Assembly: GCA_002344975.1 (NCBI GenBank)
Contig: DDUV01000092.1
Span: 1-9,207 of the forward strand
DNA: 9,207 nucleotides
Direction of reading: 5' to 3'
DNA from: Saprospiraceae bacterium UBA2329
GTDB taxonomy: Bacteria > Bacteroidota > Bacteroidia > Chitinophagales > Saprospiraceae
Shown: positions 1-5,943 of the stretch, piece by piece
Position numbering within the stretch: the stretch's first letter is position 1
How the letters are laid out: every line of letters begins with the position of its first letter
Translations under genes and position numbers: made by a program
Notes under the pieces: generated by a model
Databases searched by the model: none
Told to the model about the DNA's origin: nothing
Seen by the model: the letters and a program-made list of their open reading frames with translations, nothing else

Positions 1-63
1 GTGAGGGGCGCATTTTTTTTGGATGAAAAATTAACGTCCTAAAGTAGTGGGGCAAAAATAAAT

Positions 64-146
64 GTTCATTTTCTTTAGGCCAAAGGATTAGATAAGACAA
101 TTAAAATGAAACGTTTACTTATCTAATCCTTTGGCGAAAATGATCA
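64..146. repeat. Long inverted repeat (stem-loop) with perfect 18-bp arms
   Basis: GCCAAAGGATTAGATAAG at 79-96 is the exact reverse complement of 118-135, separated by a 21-base AT-rich loop (97-117). After a 5-base bulge on the left (74-78) pairing resumes between TCATTTTC (66-73) and GAAAATGA (136-143), giving about 26 paired positions. The stem is too long and too AT-rich for an ordinary rho-independent terminator, and the nearest T run starts about 17 bases after the right arm. It could act as a bidirectional terminator, an mRNA-stabilising hairpin, or be a small MITE-like or REP-like element. The structure is directly visible; the role is unknown. Confidence 0.8.
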
Positions 147-194
147 CTTTATTTTTTTATCGCCCCTGAGCGCTTGGCAAACGAACGACAACTT

Positions 195-293
195 TGCGGG
201 TTCGTAAACATCACTTTGATGTGAAATTTTACCGAAGTTCTGTTTTTTCCGGCAAAGTTTAATATTTTTCGGCGGTTTTGTAAAAATCACTTT
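195..293. repeat. Imperfect 23-nt direct repeat upstream of bactofilin
   Basis: Bases 195-217 and 271-293 align without gaps with 19 of 23 matches. The core, GTAAACATCACTTT (204-217) versus GTAAAAATCACTTT (280-293), differs at a single base. The copies are 76 bases apart, about seven helical turns, and the second ends 27 bases before the bactofilin start codon. An 8-bp inverted pair, AACTTTGC (190-197) and GCAAAGTT (252-259), lies in the same stretch. This could be a paired regulator site or chance similarity in AT-rich DNA. Confidence 0.4.
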
Positions 294-320
294 TTCCATT
301 CATTCATTGCAGTCATCATT

Positions 321-695
321 ATGGCAGACATAAAAGGCAAAGCGCCGCAGGAATCAGGTTCTAAAAGCGTCCCGACATCGCAGGGGCTCAACTGTTTGGT
401 AGCGAAAGGCACGCGCATTGAGGGGCAATTTGCCGCAGCAGAAGACACCCGCATTGATGGCGAAATCAAAGGCGAGGTAAAATGCGAGCGCAAATTGGTA
501 ACGGGCGAGAGCAGCCACATCGAAGGAAAAATATGGGCGGCAGAGGCTGTTTTTATGGGTTCCATCACCGGAGACATCGTGGTAAGCGGGTCTGTACAAC
601 TGACTTCTTCAGCAGTGATTACAGGCACTCTAAGCGCCAAAACGCTATCGGTAGATGAGGGCGCTCAGCTCAATGGCGCCTTCAAAATTGCCTGA
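321..695 (+). CDS. Bactofilin (polymer-forming cytoskeletal protein)
   Basis: This 124-residue protein fits the bactofilin family (DUF583), small right-handed beta-helix proteins that polymerise without nucleotide into filaments, often at the inner membrane, where they position cell-wall or shape-determining enzymes. The family signature is visible from about residue 24 to 120: regularly spaced G-x-(I/V)-x-G repeats such as GTRIEGQF (30-37), TRIDGEIKGEV (43-53), SHIEGKI (65-71), GSITGDIVVSGSV (80-92) and VITGTL (99-104). The first 20 residues are polar and probably disordered, as is usual. The ATG at 321 gives the expected family length and has no Shine-Dalgarno sequence, which is normal in Bacteroidota. 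The next gene starts 105 bases downstream and looks unrelated, and no M23 peptidase partner is present in the window. The family call is firm; the specific role (shape, motility, polysaccharide secretion) cannot be read from sequence. Confidence 0.93.
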   Translation: MADIKGKAPQESGSKSVPTSQGLNCLVAKGTRIEGQFAAAEDTRIDGEIKGEVKCERKLVTGESSHIEGKIWAAEAVFMGSITGDIVVSGSVQLTSSAVITGTLSAKTLSVDEGAQLNGAFKIA

Positions 696-707
696 AGCGG
701 CGTTTTT

Positions 708-738
708 TCCACATGATTGTTTTATGTGTGGAGCTTTT
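708..738 (+). terminator. Weak hairpin followed by short T run after bactofilin
   Basis: TCCACA (708-713) pairs with TGTGGA (727-732), leaving a 13-base loop, and GCTTTT follows. The six-bp stem and four-T tail are weak for an intrinsic terminator, but the position, 13 bases after the bactofilin stop in the 105-base gap before the next gene, is right. It may be only partially active or be chance. Confidence 0.25.
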
Positions 739-800
739 GTCATAAAATTGCACCGGCATTCGGCTAAAAAGTTCAGTACTTGTATCAAAACAAACCGAAA

Positions 801-1388
801 ATGAGAATCGTCATCAACATTGTTCTTCTTCTTGCCACCGTTGGGTTGGCTTATCTGCTCTACAGCAGCATTCAGGAGCCTATTTTGTTCAAAAAAGAAC
901 GCACCCGCCGCGAAGACGCCGTCACTGCACGGCTGGTACAAATCCGCACGGCTCAGGAGGCTTATCGGGACATCACCGGACGCTATGCTCCCAACTTTGA
1001 CACACTCAAGGAGGTGCTCTCAACCGGCAAATTCAAAATCGTGAGTGTCATTGGCGACCCCGACGATCCCAACTTTACCGGAAAAATCACTTACGATACC
1101 ATTTTCCGCCCTGCTTTGGACTCCATCAAAGCGCTGGGAATTGACTTGGACGGCATCCGCTACATTCCTTTTTCCGACAAGAAAGACATGTTTGAAATGC
1201 AAGCCGACACCCTTACTTACCAAGGCACTTTGGTACAAGTGGTGGAATGCAAGGCCCAACGCACTACGTTCATGGGCAAGTTTGATGCCTCCTATGCTAA
1301 GTACGATAAGGCATACGACCCGATGTCGTACCTCAAATTTGGCAACATGACCCAACCAAACCTCTCGGGCAATTGGGAATCAAAATAA
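801..1388 (+). CDS. Single-pass membrane-anchored protein of unknown function
   Basis: I do not recognise a named family. The ATG at 801 gives 195 residues; an in-frame TTG at 780 would add seven polar residues before the membrane segment and is less likely. Residues 2-24 form one strongly hydrophobic segment with few charges before it, followed by a basic stretch (KKERTRR, 31-37), so the protein is probably held in the inner membrane by its N-terminus; the orientation is uncertain. Residues 38-75, with LVQIRTAQEAYRDITGRYAP, look like a helix leading into the small soluble domain and loosely resemble the amphipathic helix and Y-x-x-x-x-G-x-Y pattern after the N-terminal helix of pseudopilins, but no prepilin cleavage motif precedes the hydrophobic segment. 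The remainder is mixed alpha/beta. The gene overlaps the DUF3822 reading frame by up to 16 bases and sits upstream of rsmD, so co-transcription is likely. Confidence 0.8.
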   Translation: MRIVINIVLLLATVGLAYLLYSSIQEPILFKKERTRREDAVTARLVQIRTAQEAYRDITGRYAPNFDTLKEVLSTGKFKIVSVIGDPDDPNFTGKITYDTIFRPALDSIKALGIDLDGIRYIPFSDKKDMFEMQADTLTYQGTLVQVVECKAQRTTFMGKFDASYAKYDKAYDPMSYLKFGNMTQPNLSGNWESK

Positions 1389-2197
1389 TTTCAGAGTACA
1401 AAGACCCGCATTTCAGGCAAGGGTCTCCTGCCGAACACAAGCTGTCTGTGCTTTTGCGCCCGGACGGCTTGTGTTTTCATGTGACGGACGCCGCGCACAG
1501 CACGTCTTTTGCATGGAAAGAATTGGCAGGAGATACTGCTAATGAATTGCTGGCTGCGGCCGGTCGGGAACCGCTCCTCTCCGGCACGGCTTATTCGTCT
1601 GCCATTCTGGCGACCTGCGGTCCTGCTGCTTTAGCGCCTGCGCGATTGTTTGATCCCTCGCACGCTGCCGACTACTGGCTCAGCCTCAGCGATTTGCCCG
1701 CCGGGTACAGTGTTCAGGCTGATGCAATTCCTGTATTAGATGCCTATGTCGTTTATCCGCTTGACGGGCAGTCGGTGCAGGCTTTGCCGGGAGCGCGCAA
1801 CATTCATCTGGCAACTGCCTGGCTCAGCGGCATTTATCGCCATGCTTTGCGGGAAACCGGCCCGGCCATATATGCTCATACATCGGGCAAACAACTGATG
1901 TTGGCCGCTTTTGACGGTCGGGCATTGCGCTTTTTCAATACGTTTACTTTCCAAACAGCTCAGGATTTCCTCTATTTCGTATTGCTGGCGCTCGATCAGG
2001 CCCAGTTTGCGTTGGAACAAACATTGCTGTTCGTTTCCGGCAAAATGACCTCCGATTCCGAAATTCATCTCTTATTACAGCGATATTTCGTTGACATGCA
2101 ATTCCTTGCGCCCGCTGCTGCCGCCCCCTACCCTGCCGGCCTGCCCGACGACCGACGCCATTGGTATTTTGATTTGGCCTGCATCGGAAGTTTGTAA
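1373..2197 (+). CDS. DUF3822 family protein
   Basis: This matches the Bacteroidota-specific DUF3822 family, about 260-280 residues, which I recall as being commonly encoded next to rsmD. Its function is unknown. Supporting segments are the N-terminal EHKLSVLLRPDGLCFHVTD and the C-terminal half with HTSGKQLMLAAFDGRALRFFNTF, an F-x-T-x-x-D-F-L-Y-F stretch (two turns of strand then helix) and LLFVSGKM. The alternation of strands with a glycine turn resembles one half of an actin-like ATPase fold, but I see no clear nucleotide-binding motif, so that is only a suggestion. The start is uncertain. No ATG exists near the N-terminal conserved region; TTG at 1373 is the only standard alternative start that keeps it, and it overlaps the previous gene by 16 bases, which suggests translational coupling. 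The stop lies 19 bases before the rsmD ATG. Confidence 0.82.
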   Translation: MGIKIISEYKDPHFRQGSPAEHKLSVLLRPDGLCFHVTDAAHSTSFAWKELAGDTANELLAAAGREPLLSGTAYSSAILATCGPAALAPARLFDPSHAADYWLSLSDLPAGYSVQADAIPVLDAYVVYPLDGQSVQALPGARNIHLATAWLSGIYRHALRETGPAIYAHTSGKQLMLAAFDGRALRFFNTFTFQTAQDFLYFVLLALDQAQFALEQTLLFVSGKMTSDSEIHLLLQRYFVDMQFLAPAAAAPYPAGLPDDRRHWYFDLACIGSL

Positions 2198-2216
2198 CCT
2201 TTGCTCTACCTCCATC

Positions 2217-2798
2217 ATGCGCATCATTTCAGGAAAATTCAAAGGCCGGCGGTTCTTCCCGCCTGCCGACAACTGGCCCACCCGCCCGACTACAGACTTT
2301 GCCAAAGAAGGTCTGTTCAATGTACTGAACAATCACTTTGATTTTGAAGACATTAAGGTGCTCGATCTCTTTGGCGGCACGGGCAATCATAGTTATGAAT
2401 TCATCTCCAGAGGCTGCACCGACGTCACTTATGTGGACAAATTCAACGGCTGCGTGGAGTTTGTGCGCAAAACAGCACAGGCGCTTCAGGTAGAATCCTG
2501 CCTCCGCATTGTCCGCGCCGATGTGTTTCGCTTTATTGCCACCTGCCGGGAGCAATACGACTACATTTTTGCCGGGCCGCCTTACCCCTTGCCCAACATT
2601 CCCGAAATACCCGACCTCATTTTTTCGTTTGACCTGCTGAAACCCGGCGGCTGGCTCGTGCTGGAGCACAATCCGAACCACGATTTCAAGGGGCATCCAC
2701 GATTTGCGGACGCGCGCCACTACGGGAAAACTATTTTCAGCATTTTTCACGCAGCCTCCGATGCCGGGGAAGACGCAACGGAAGAAGAGGTAGCGTAA
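2217..2798 (+). CDS. rsmD: 16S rRNA (guanine966-N2)-methyltransferase RsmD, with altered DPPY motif
   Basis: RsmD transfers a methyl group from S-adenosylmethionine to N2 of G966 in 16S rRNA during 30S assembly. The 193-residue protein starts MRIISGKFKGRRFFPP, the typical RsmD N-terminus with the basic RNA-contacting region, then PTTDFAKEGLFNVL (24-37). The SAM-binding motif I is DLFGGTGNHSYEF (50-62), matching the Bacteroidota form, and VD at 73-74 is the acidic ribose-binding position. Motif IV, normally DPPY and catalytic in this class of amino-methyltransferase, reads GPPY here (120-123; codon GGG at 2574-2576). From GAC or GAT this needs at least two base changes, so a single sequencing error is unlikely. 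The ATG at 2217 is preferred because it begins exactly at the conserved N-terminus; further upstream the frame is a shadow of the DUF3822 gene. The tail (181-193) is acidic and poorly conserved. The family call is strong; activity is uncertain. Confidence 0.92.
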   Translation: MRIISGKFKGRRFFPPADNWPTRPTTDFAKEGLFNVLNNHFDFEDIKVLDLFGGTGNHSYEFISRGCTDVTYVDKFNGCVEFVRKTAQALQVESCLRIVRADVFRFIATCREQYDYIFAGPPYPLPNIPEIPDLIFSFDLLKPGGWLVLEHNPNHDFKGHPRFADARHYGKTIFSIFHAASDAGEDATEEEVA

Positions 2799-2825
2799 AG
2801 GCTGCGGATAAAACCAATTAAAACT

Positions 2826-3263
2826 ATGAGATTTTTGCTTCCGGCTATTCTATGGCTTTTTCTGGGTTGCTCATTCGCTACTGCTCAGGTCAATATCAGC
2901 GGGCAATGGAAAGGCTCCATCACGCAGGAAAAAGGCGGCTACCGGCCCACTTATGATTTTGAAATGTTTCTGTCTCAAAAAGGCAGCACCCTCAAAGGAC
3001 GCTCTTATGTTTTTGTGGATAATATCTTCGCCGTCATTGAGTTGAGTGGCGAAGTGAGCGGCAACAACATCAGCATCCGAGAGTTTCGCATCGTTGACTC
3101 CAAAAAAACCAAAGATTTGGAGTGGTGCATCAAAACCTACAAACTCACTTACAGCAAGTCGGGCAATACCCGGCAACTCAGCGGCTCCTGGACAGGCCAC
3201 ACCAACGGAACCCCTTGCATCCCCGGAAAAATCATTCTGACAAGGCAAATAAGCAGAGCCTGA
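2826..3263 (+). CDS. Small exported beta-rich protein of unknown function
   Basis: The 145-residue product starts with a good signal peptide: R2, a hydrophobic core at 3-18, and a likely type I cleavage site after ATA at residue 20, leaving a mature N-terminus QVNISGQW. Cys15 in LFLGC makes a lipoprotein site a weaker alternative. The mature part is beta-strand rich and begins and ends with similar strands, ISGQWKGSI (24-32) and LSGSWTGHT (118-126), a pattern seen in small lipocalin-like or calycin-like barrels where the last strand closes on the first. Cys101 and Cys131 could form a disulfide outside the cytoplasm. I do not recognise the family. It lies 27 bases after rsmD and 47 bases before the LytTR regulator, so it is probably transcribed with them. 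Confidence 0.8.
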   Translation: MRFLLPAILWLFLGCSFATAQVNISGQWKGSITQEKGGYRPTYDFEMFLSQKGSTLKGRSYVFVDNIFAVIELSGEVSGNNISIREFRIVDSKKTKDLEWCIKTYKLTYSKSGNTRQLSGSWTGHTNGTPCIPGKIILTRQISRA

Positions 3264-3310
3264 AATACTCAGATCTTCAGGCACTTAACTACTTTTCAAC
3301 ACGCTTCGAC

Positions 3311-3994
3311 ATGACCCTCCAAGCCATAGCCATAGACGACGAAGCGCCCGCGCTGGCCATCATAGCCGCACACGCCGCCAAAGTGCCGTTCGTGCAGCTT
3401 CAGGCCACCTTCGTCAGTCCGATGGACGCCTTGGCCTGGCTGCAAAACCATCCCGTTGACCTCATTTTTTCAGACATACAAATGCCCGACCTCTTCGGCA
3501 CCGAGTTCATGCGATTGGCCAAAAGCTCCGGCGCCCTGTTTGTGTTCGTCACCGCGCATCCGCAATATGCCATAGAGGGTTTTCAGTTGCAGGCATTGGA
3601 CTACCTGCTCAAGCCGGTGGAATTGCCCCGTTTTATAGAAACCTGCAACCGGGCGCTCCAACAAAAACAGACCCAAGCCGGGCAACAACAAAGCATTTTT
3701 GTAAAAGACGGCCACGACTGGCTGCGCATCCAAATAGCTGATATTGAATTTATTCGATCAGATACCAACCTGCTTTTTATTCACCATGCCGGCCAGACGA
3801 CTGTGACGCGCATGACCATCGGGCGACTGCTGGAGCTGCTTCCGGCGGGCGAGTTTGTGCGGGTGCATAAGTCATACACCGTGGCGCTCAAGGCGGTGAA
3901 AAAAATTGAACGGCACCAATTGACGGTGGGCGGGGCGCTTATTCCGGTGGCGCGCTCGTTTCGGGAAGAGGTAGAGCGGTTGTTGCTGGGGTGA
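3311..3994 (+). CDS. LytTR-family two-component response regulator
   Basis: A 227-residue LytR/AlgR-type response regulator. The N-terminal receiver domain (about 1-115) has the acidic pair D9-D10 in IAIDDE, the phosphoacceptor D55 in LIFSDIQMPD, the conserved T81 in FVTAHPQYAIEGF, and K101 in the DYLLKPV motif. A short linker rich in Q (about 116-126) leads to a LytTR DNA-binding domain (about 127-226) with the typical SIFVKDGHDWLRIQIADI start, the FVRVHKSYTVAL segment and PVARSFREEV end. The ATG at 3311 is chosen because the receiver starts immediately after it; an upstream GTG extension would overlap the preceding gene. Such regulators are normally paired with a 7TM or LytS-like histidine kinase that senses peptides or envelope signals, but none is in the window, either side. 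Targets cannot be inferred. Family call is very secure. Confidence 0.95.
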   Translation: MTLQAIAIDDEAPALAIIAAHAAKVPFVQLQATFVSPMDALAWLQNHPVDLIFSDIQMPDLFGTEFMRLAKSSGALFVFVTAHPQYAIEGFQLQALDYLLKPVELPRFIETCNRALQQKQTQAGQQQSIFVKDGHDWLRIQIADIEFIRSDTNLLFIHHAGQTTVTRMTIGRLLELLPAGEFVRVHKSYTVALKAVKKIERHQLTVGGALIPVARSFREEVERLLLG

Positions 3995-4005
3995 TGGCTA
4001 TTCTC

Positions 4006-4581
4006 TCAAAACTCCACTTTCGCATACACATCTTTCATCGGCAGGCTGGCGCCGATGCTGCGCAATACGATGTCGGCATCCATACCCGCTGTTTCCGAAC
4101 TGCGCCACAGGTCGGGTTCTTCCCGAAAGGCCAGCAGGGCCTCGGGCGCGTCTTGCCGCACCAGCACATATTCCTGAAACGAAGGCAGACTTTGATATTC
4201 CAGGAACTTTCGGTTCCGGTCATAATCCATTGTACTTGGCGACAGTACCTCAAATATCAAAATGGGATTGATGATGGCGCTTGCTTCCTCCTCGCTTTCT
4301 ATCGGCACGCCCGCCACTACTACGGCGTCGGGGTAAACATACCAGCCGTACTTGGGCAGGTATATCTTTTGATCGGAAGCAAAAATCTCCATGTTCCCTT
4401 TTTCATCTATCAACTGCCCCAGCTTGATGATGATATTCCTGGTAATGCGGTTGTGGGCAATAGTTCCTCCGGCCATTCGTCTGATTTTTCCATTATAGAA
4501 TTCGTACCGCTCACCCGTACGTCTTTCCAGGAGCAAGTATTCGGCAACGGAATAGGTTGTTTTTTTCTGCGTGGCGGTCAT
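4006..4581 (-). CDS. Uma2 family (DUF820) PD-(D/E)XK nuclease-like protein
   Basis: The 191-residue product belongs to the Uma2/DUF820 family, restriction-endonuclease-fold proteins found in many copies in cyanobacteria, Bacteroidota and Chloroflexota; the biological substrate is not known. Visible features are the N-terminal YSVAEYLLLERRTGERYEFY segment (E27 and the following NGKI), YPDAVVV with D85, PILIFEVLSPST with E111, and K125 in DYDRNRKFLEY. D85, E111 and K125 are the likely metal-binding/catalytic set of the PD-(D/E)XK fold, with the lysine moved to the following helix as is usual for this family. The ATG at 4581 is preferred over a TTG seven codons upstream, because a candidate -7 promoter element lies at 4607-4600 and the TTG would be at the very start of the transcript. 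It follows the ligase gene by 37 bases and is convergent with the LytTR gene, 11 bases apart. Confidence 0.9.
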   Translation of the reverse strand: MTATQKKTTYSVAEYLLLERRTGERYEFYNGKIRRMAGGTIAHNRITRNIIIKLGQLIDEKGNMEIFASDQKIYLPKYGWYVYPDAVVVAGVPIESEEEASAIINPILIFEVLSPSTMDYDRNRKFLEYQSLPSFQEYVLVRQDAPEALLAFREEPDLWRSSETAGMDADIVLRSIGASLPMKDVYAKVEF

Positions 4582-4599
4582 GGCTGCCGGATTTTTGTA

Positions 4600-4607
4600 C
4601 AAAGTTA
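4600..4607 (-). promoter_or_regulatory. Candidate Bacteroidota -7 promoter element for the Uma2 gene
   Basis: On the - strand the sequence reads TAACTTTG, an exact match to the Bacteroidota sigma-ABfA -7 consensus TAnnTTTG, followed by TAC. Transcription would start about 7-10 bases downstream, leaving a leader of roughly 12 bases before the ATG at 4581. A TTTG lies further upstream, but only 12 bases away, closer than the usual spacing for a -33 element. If real, the Uma2 gene has its own promoter despite following the ligase closely. Confidence 0.4.
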
Positions 4608-4618
4608 CAGAAATTTAT

Positions 4619-5941
4619 TCAAAGTTTCCACGCTGCATTCCTCTGCCGGGGTGCATGGGGTTCATCCAGATACCGCAGCGCCATCAACGCGAACAAGATG
4701 AAAAATGCCGTGCCGAGTTGCGTTTCCAGCGTGTGTTCCACCATGCACGAAGAGAGCATGAGCACATAAAAAGCAGTCAGCAGCGGATCGCGCCAGGCCC
4801 GCCGGTACAACAACGGCCACAGTAAAGCCAGCGTAAAAATCAGCATGCCCGGAATACCCGCCGAGGCGCCCGCGTGCAAAAACTGGTTGTGCGGCATGAG
4901 TTGAAAACCGGCCAATGAGGGGTAGTGCTGCTGCAAATACGCATCGGTGGCATCGCGAACATCGCCGGCCCCAACGCCCGTGAGCGGGTGGCTTTTCAGC
5001 ATGTCTGCCGCCGCGTACAAAGACCCGATGCGCCGGGCATCCGACAAGTCGCTGATCTGCTCCTGCTTTTCAAACACCCGAAATGTATAGAGCGAATAGT
5101 TGATCCGATTCTGAAACGAGGGCACATATTGGTACGCCAGCCAACCCGCCACCGCCATAGCCACTGCCAGCCCCCCGGCCAGCAGGTATTGTTTGCGCTC
5201 CCATACCAGCAACGCCGCGTAGTACAGCATCATCGCGTACAGTGCCAACAGGCCGCTTCGCACTGCCAGGATATGCAGATAGACGATCAAAAAAATGGTG
5301 ACGATTTGTATCAGACGGCGCTCCCAACGGTACTTCCATACAAAACGCTCGCGCAACAGGTACGCGCCCACCGCCACACAGAAAGCTACCATCAGACTGA
5401 ATCGGATATGCTGTACCGGCGTGGGCAATACCCGACCTTCGCGATATGCAGAGTTGATGGCCTCATAATCAGCCAGATAAAGCGCCAATGAATGCAGCGA
5501 GGCCAATGAAATCCAGATAAAAAAAGCGTACAGCAGCTTCAGATACACCTGCCGGTCCAATCTAGGGATGGAAACTATGGCCATCGGCATCAGCAAAAAC
5601 GGCAGTTTCATGCGCACTCGGTCCAGCCACCACGCGGTGTTTTCCGACCACAGTCCGCTCACAAAATACACCACAAAAATCAGCATGAGGGCCACCAATG
5701 CCCGGTGTTTGAAGAAGTGGCGCATGTTGTCCGGGAAGTTCAGGTTGAACACCGCACTCGCCGCCAAAAAAATCATGCCCATGCTCATCATCGCCTCCGA
5801 TGCCACCATGCCGCCCATGATGAACAGGATGCACACCACCCCCACAAACTGATGATCTATTTGCGCCAAAGCGCCGGCCAAGCCCTTCAAGCCTTGAGGA
5901 AAATCGCCGTGTTGTTCGGTATCGGGTTTCTGATTCGACAT
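4619..5941 (-). CDS. O-antigen ligase / polymerase family membrane protein (Wzy_C)
   Basis: A 440-residue integral membrane protein with about 10-12 hydrophobic segments (roughly 32-66, 80-98, 113-155, 180-196, 209-271, 362-423). It fits the WaaL/Wzy_C family, which transfers or polymerises undecaprenyl-linked sugar chains on the outer face of the inner membrane. The large external loop lies between about 272 and 360 and carries the family hallmarks: R303-R304 in DLSDARRIGSLYAA, the KSHPLTGVGAGDVRDA segment (316-331) and MPHNQFLHAGASAGIPG with the conserved H351-N352. R228 in AVRSG matches the arginine usually found near the external face, and VEHTLETQLGTAFF (401-414) matches the penultimate helix. 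Whether it acts as ligase, polymerase or protein O-glycosylating enzyme cannot be decided; no other glycan genes are in the window. The start ATG lies 2 bases after the cysQ stop, indicating co-transcription and possible translational coupling. Confidence 0.88.
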   Translation of the reverse strand: MSNQKPDTEQHGDFPQGLKGLAGALAQIDHQFVGVVCILFIMGGMVASEAMMSMGMIFLAASAVFNLNFPDNMRHFFKHRALVALMLIFVVYFVSGLWSENTAWWLDRVRMKLPFLLMPMAIVSIPRLDRQVYLKLLYAFFIWISLASLHSLALYLADYEAINSAYREGRVLPTPVQHIRFSLMVAFCVAVGAYLLRERFVWKYRWERRLIQIVTIFLIVYLHILAVRSGLLALYAMMLYYAALLVWERKQYLLAGGLAVAMAVAGWLAYQYVPSFQNRINYSLYTFRVFEKQEQISDLSDARRIGSLYAAADMLKSHPLTGVGAGDVRDATDAYLQQHYPSLAGFQLMPHNQFLHAGASAGIPGMLIFTLALLWPLLYRRAWRDPLLTAFYVLMLSSCMVEHTLETQLGTAFFILFALMALRYLDEPHAPRQRNAAWKL

Positions 5942-5943
5942 GA

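Larger units (their letters stand above)
1..320. other. AT-rich intergenic region upstream of bactofilin gene
   Basis: I see no convincing gene here. Frame 1 is open only to a TAA at 40-42, so those bases could be the last codons of a gene lying to the left, but nothing supports that. The region is clearly more AT-rich than the rest of the window, with T runs at 13-20 and 152-158. It contains a perfect 18-bp inverted repeat (79-96 / 118-135), a 7-bp outer inverted pair (4-10 / 161-167) and an imperfect direct repeat (195-217 / 271-293). No exact TAnnTTTG promoter element is present on the + strand; the nearest match is CAACTTTG at 189-196, one base off. The bactofilin promoter is probably somewhere between 180 and 300, but I cannot place it. 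Confidence 0.6.

Noticed and set aside
1..42. Possible 3' end of an upstream gene (open to TAA at 40-42)
   Set aside because: Thirteen codons starting at the window edge cannot be distinguished from chance, and their composition is not gene-like.
1..170. Insertion sequence end
   Set aside because: The inverted repeats enclose only about 160 bases with no transposase fragment, and no target-site duplication is visible.
3991..4701. 236-residue + strand ORF overlapping Uma2 and the end of the ligase gene
   Set aside because: It is antisense to the well-supported Uma2 gene and has no recognisable protein features.
4925..5491. 188-residue + strand ORF within the ligase gene
   Set aside because: Shadow of the - strand membrane protein; polar, histidine/glutamine-rich translation typical of antisense frames.
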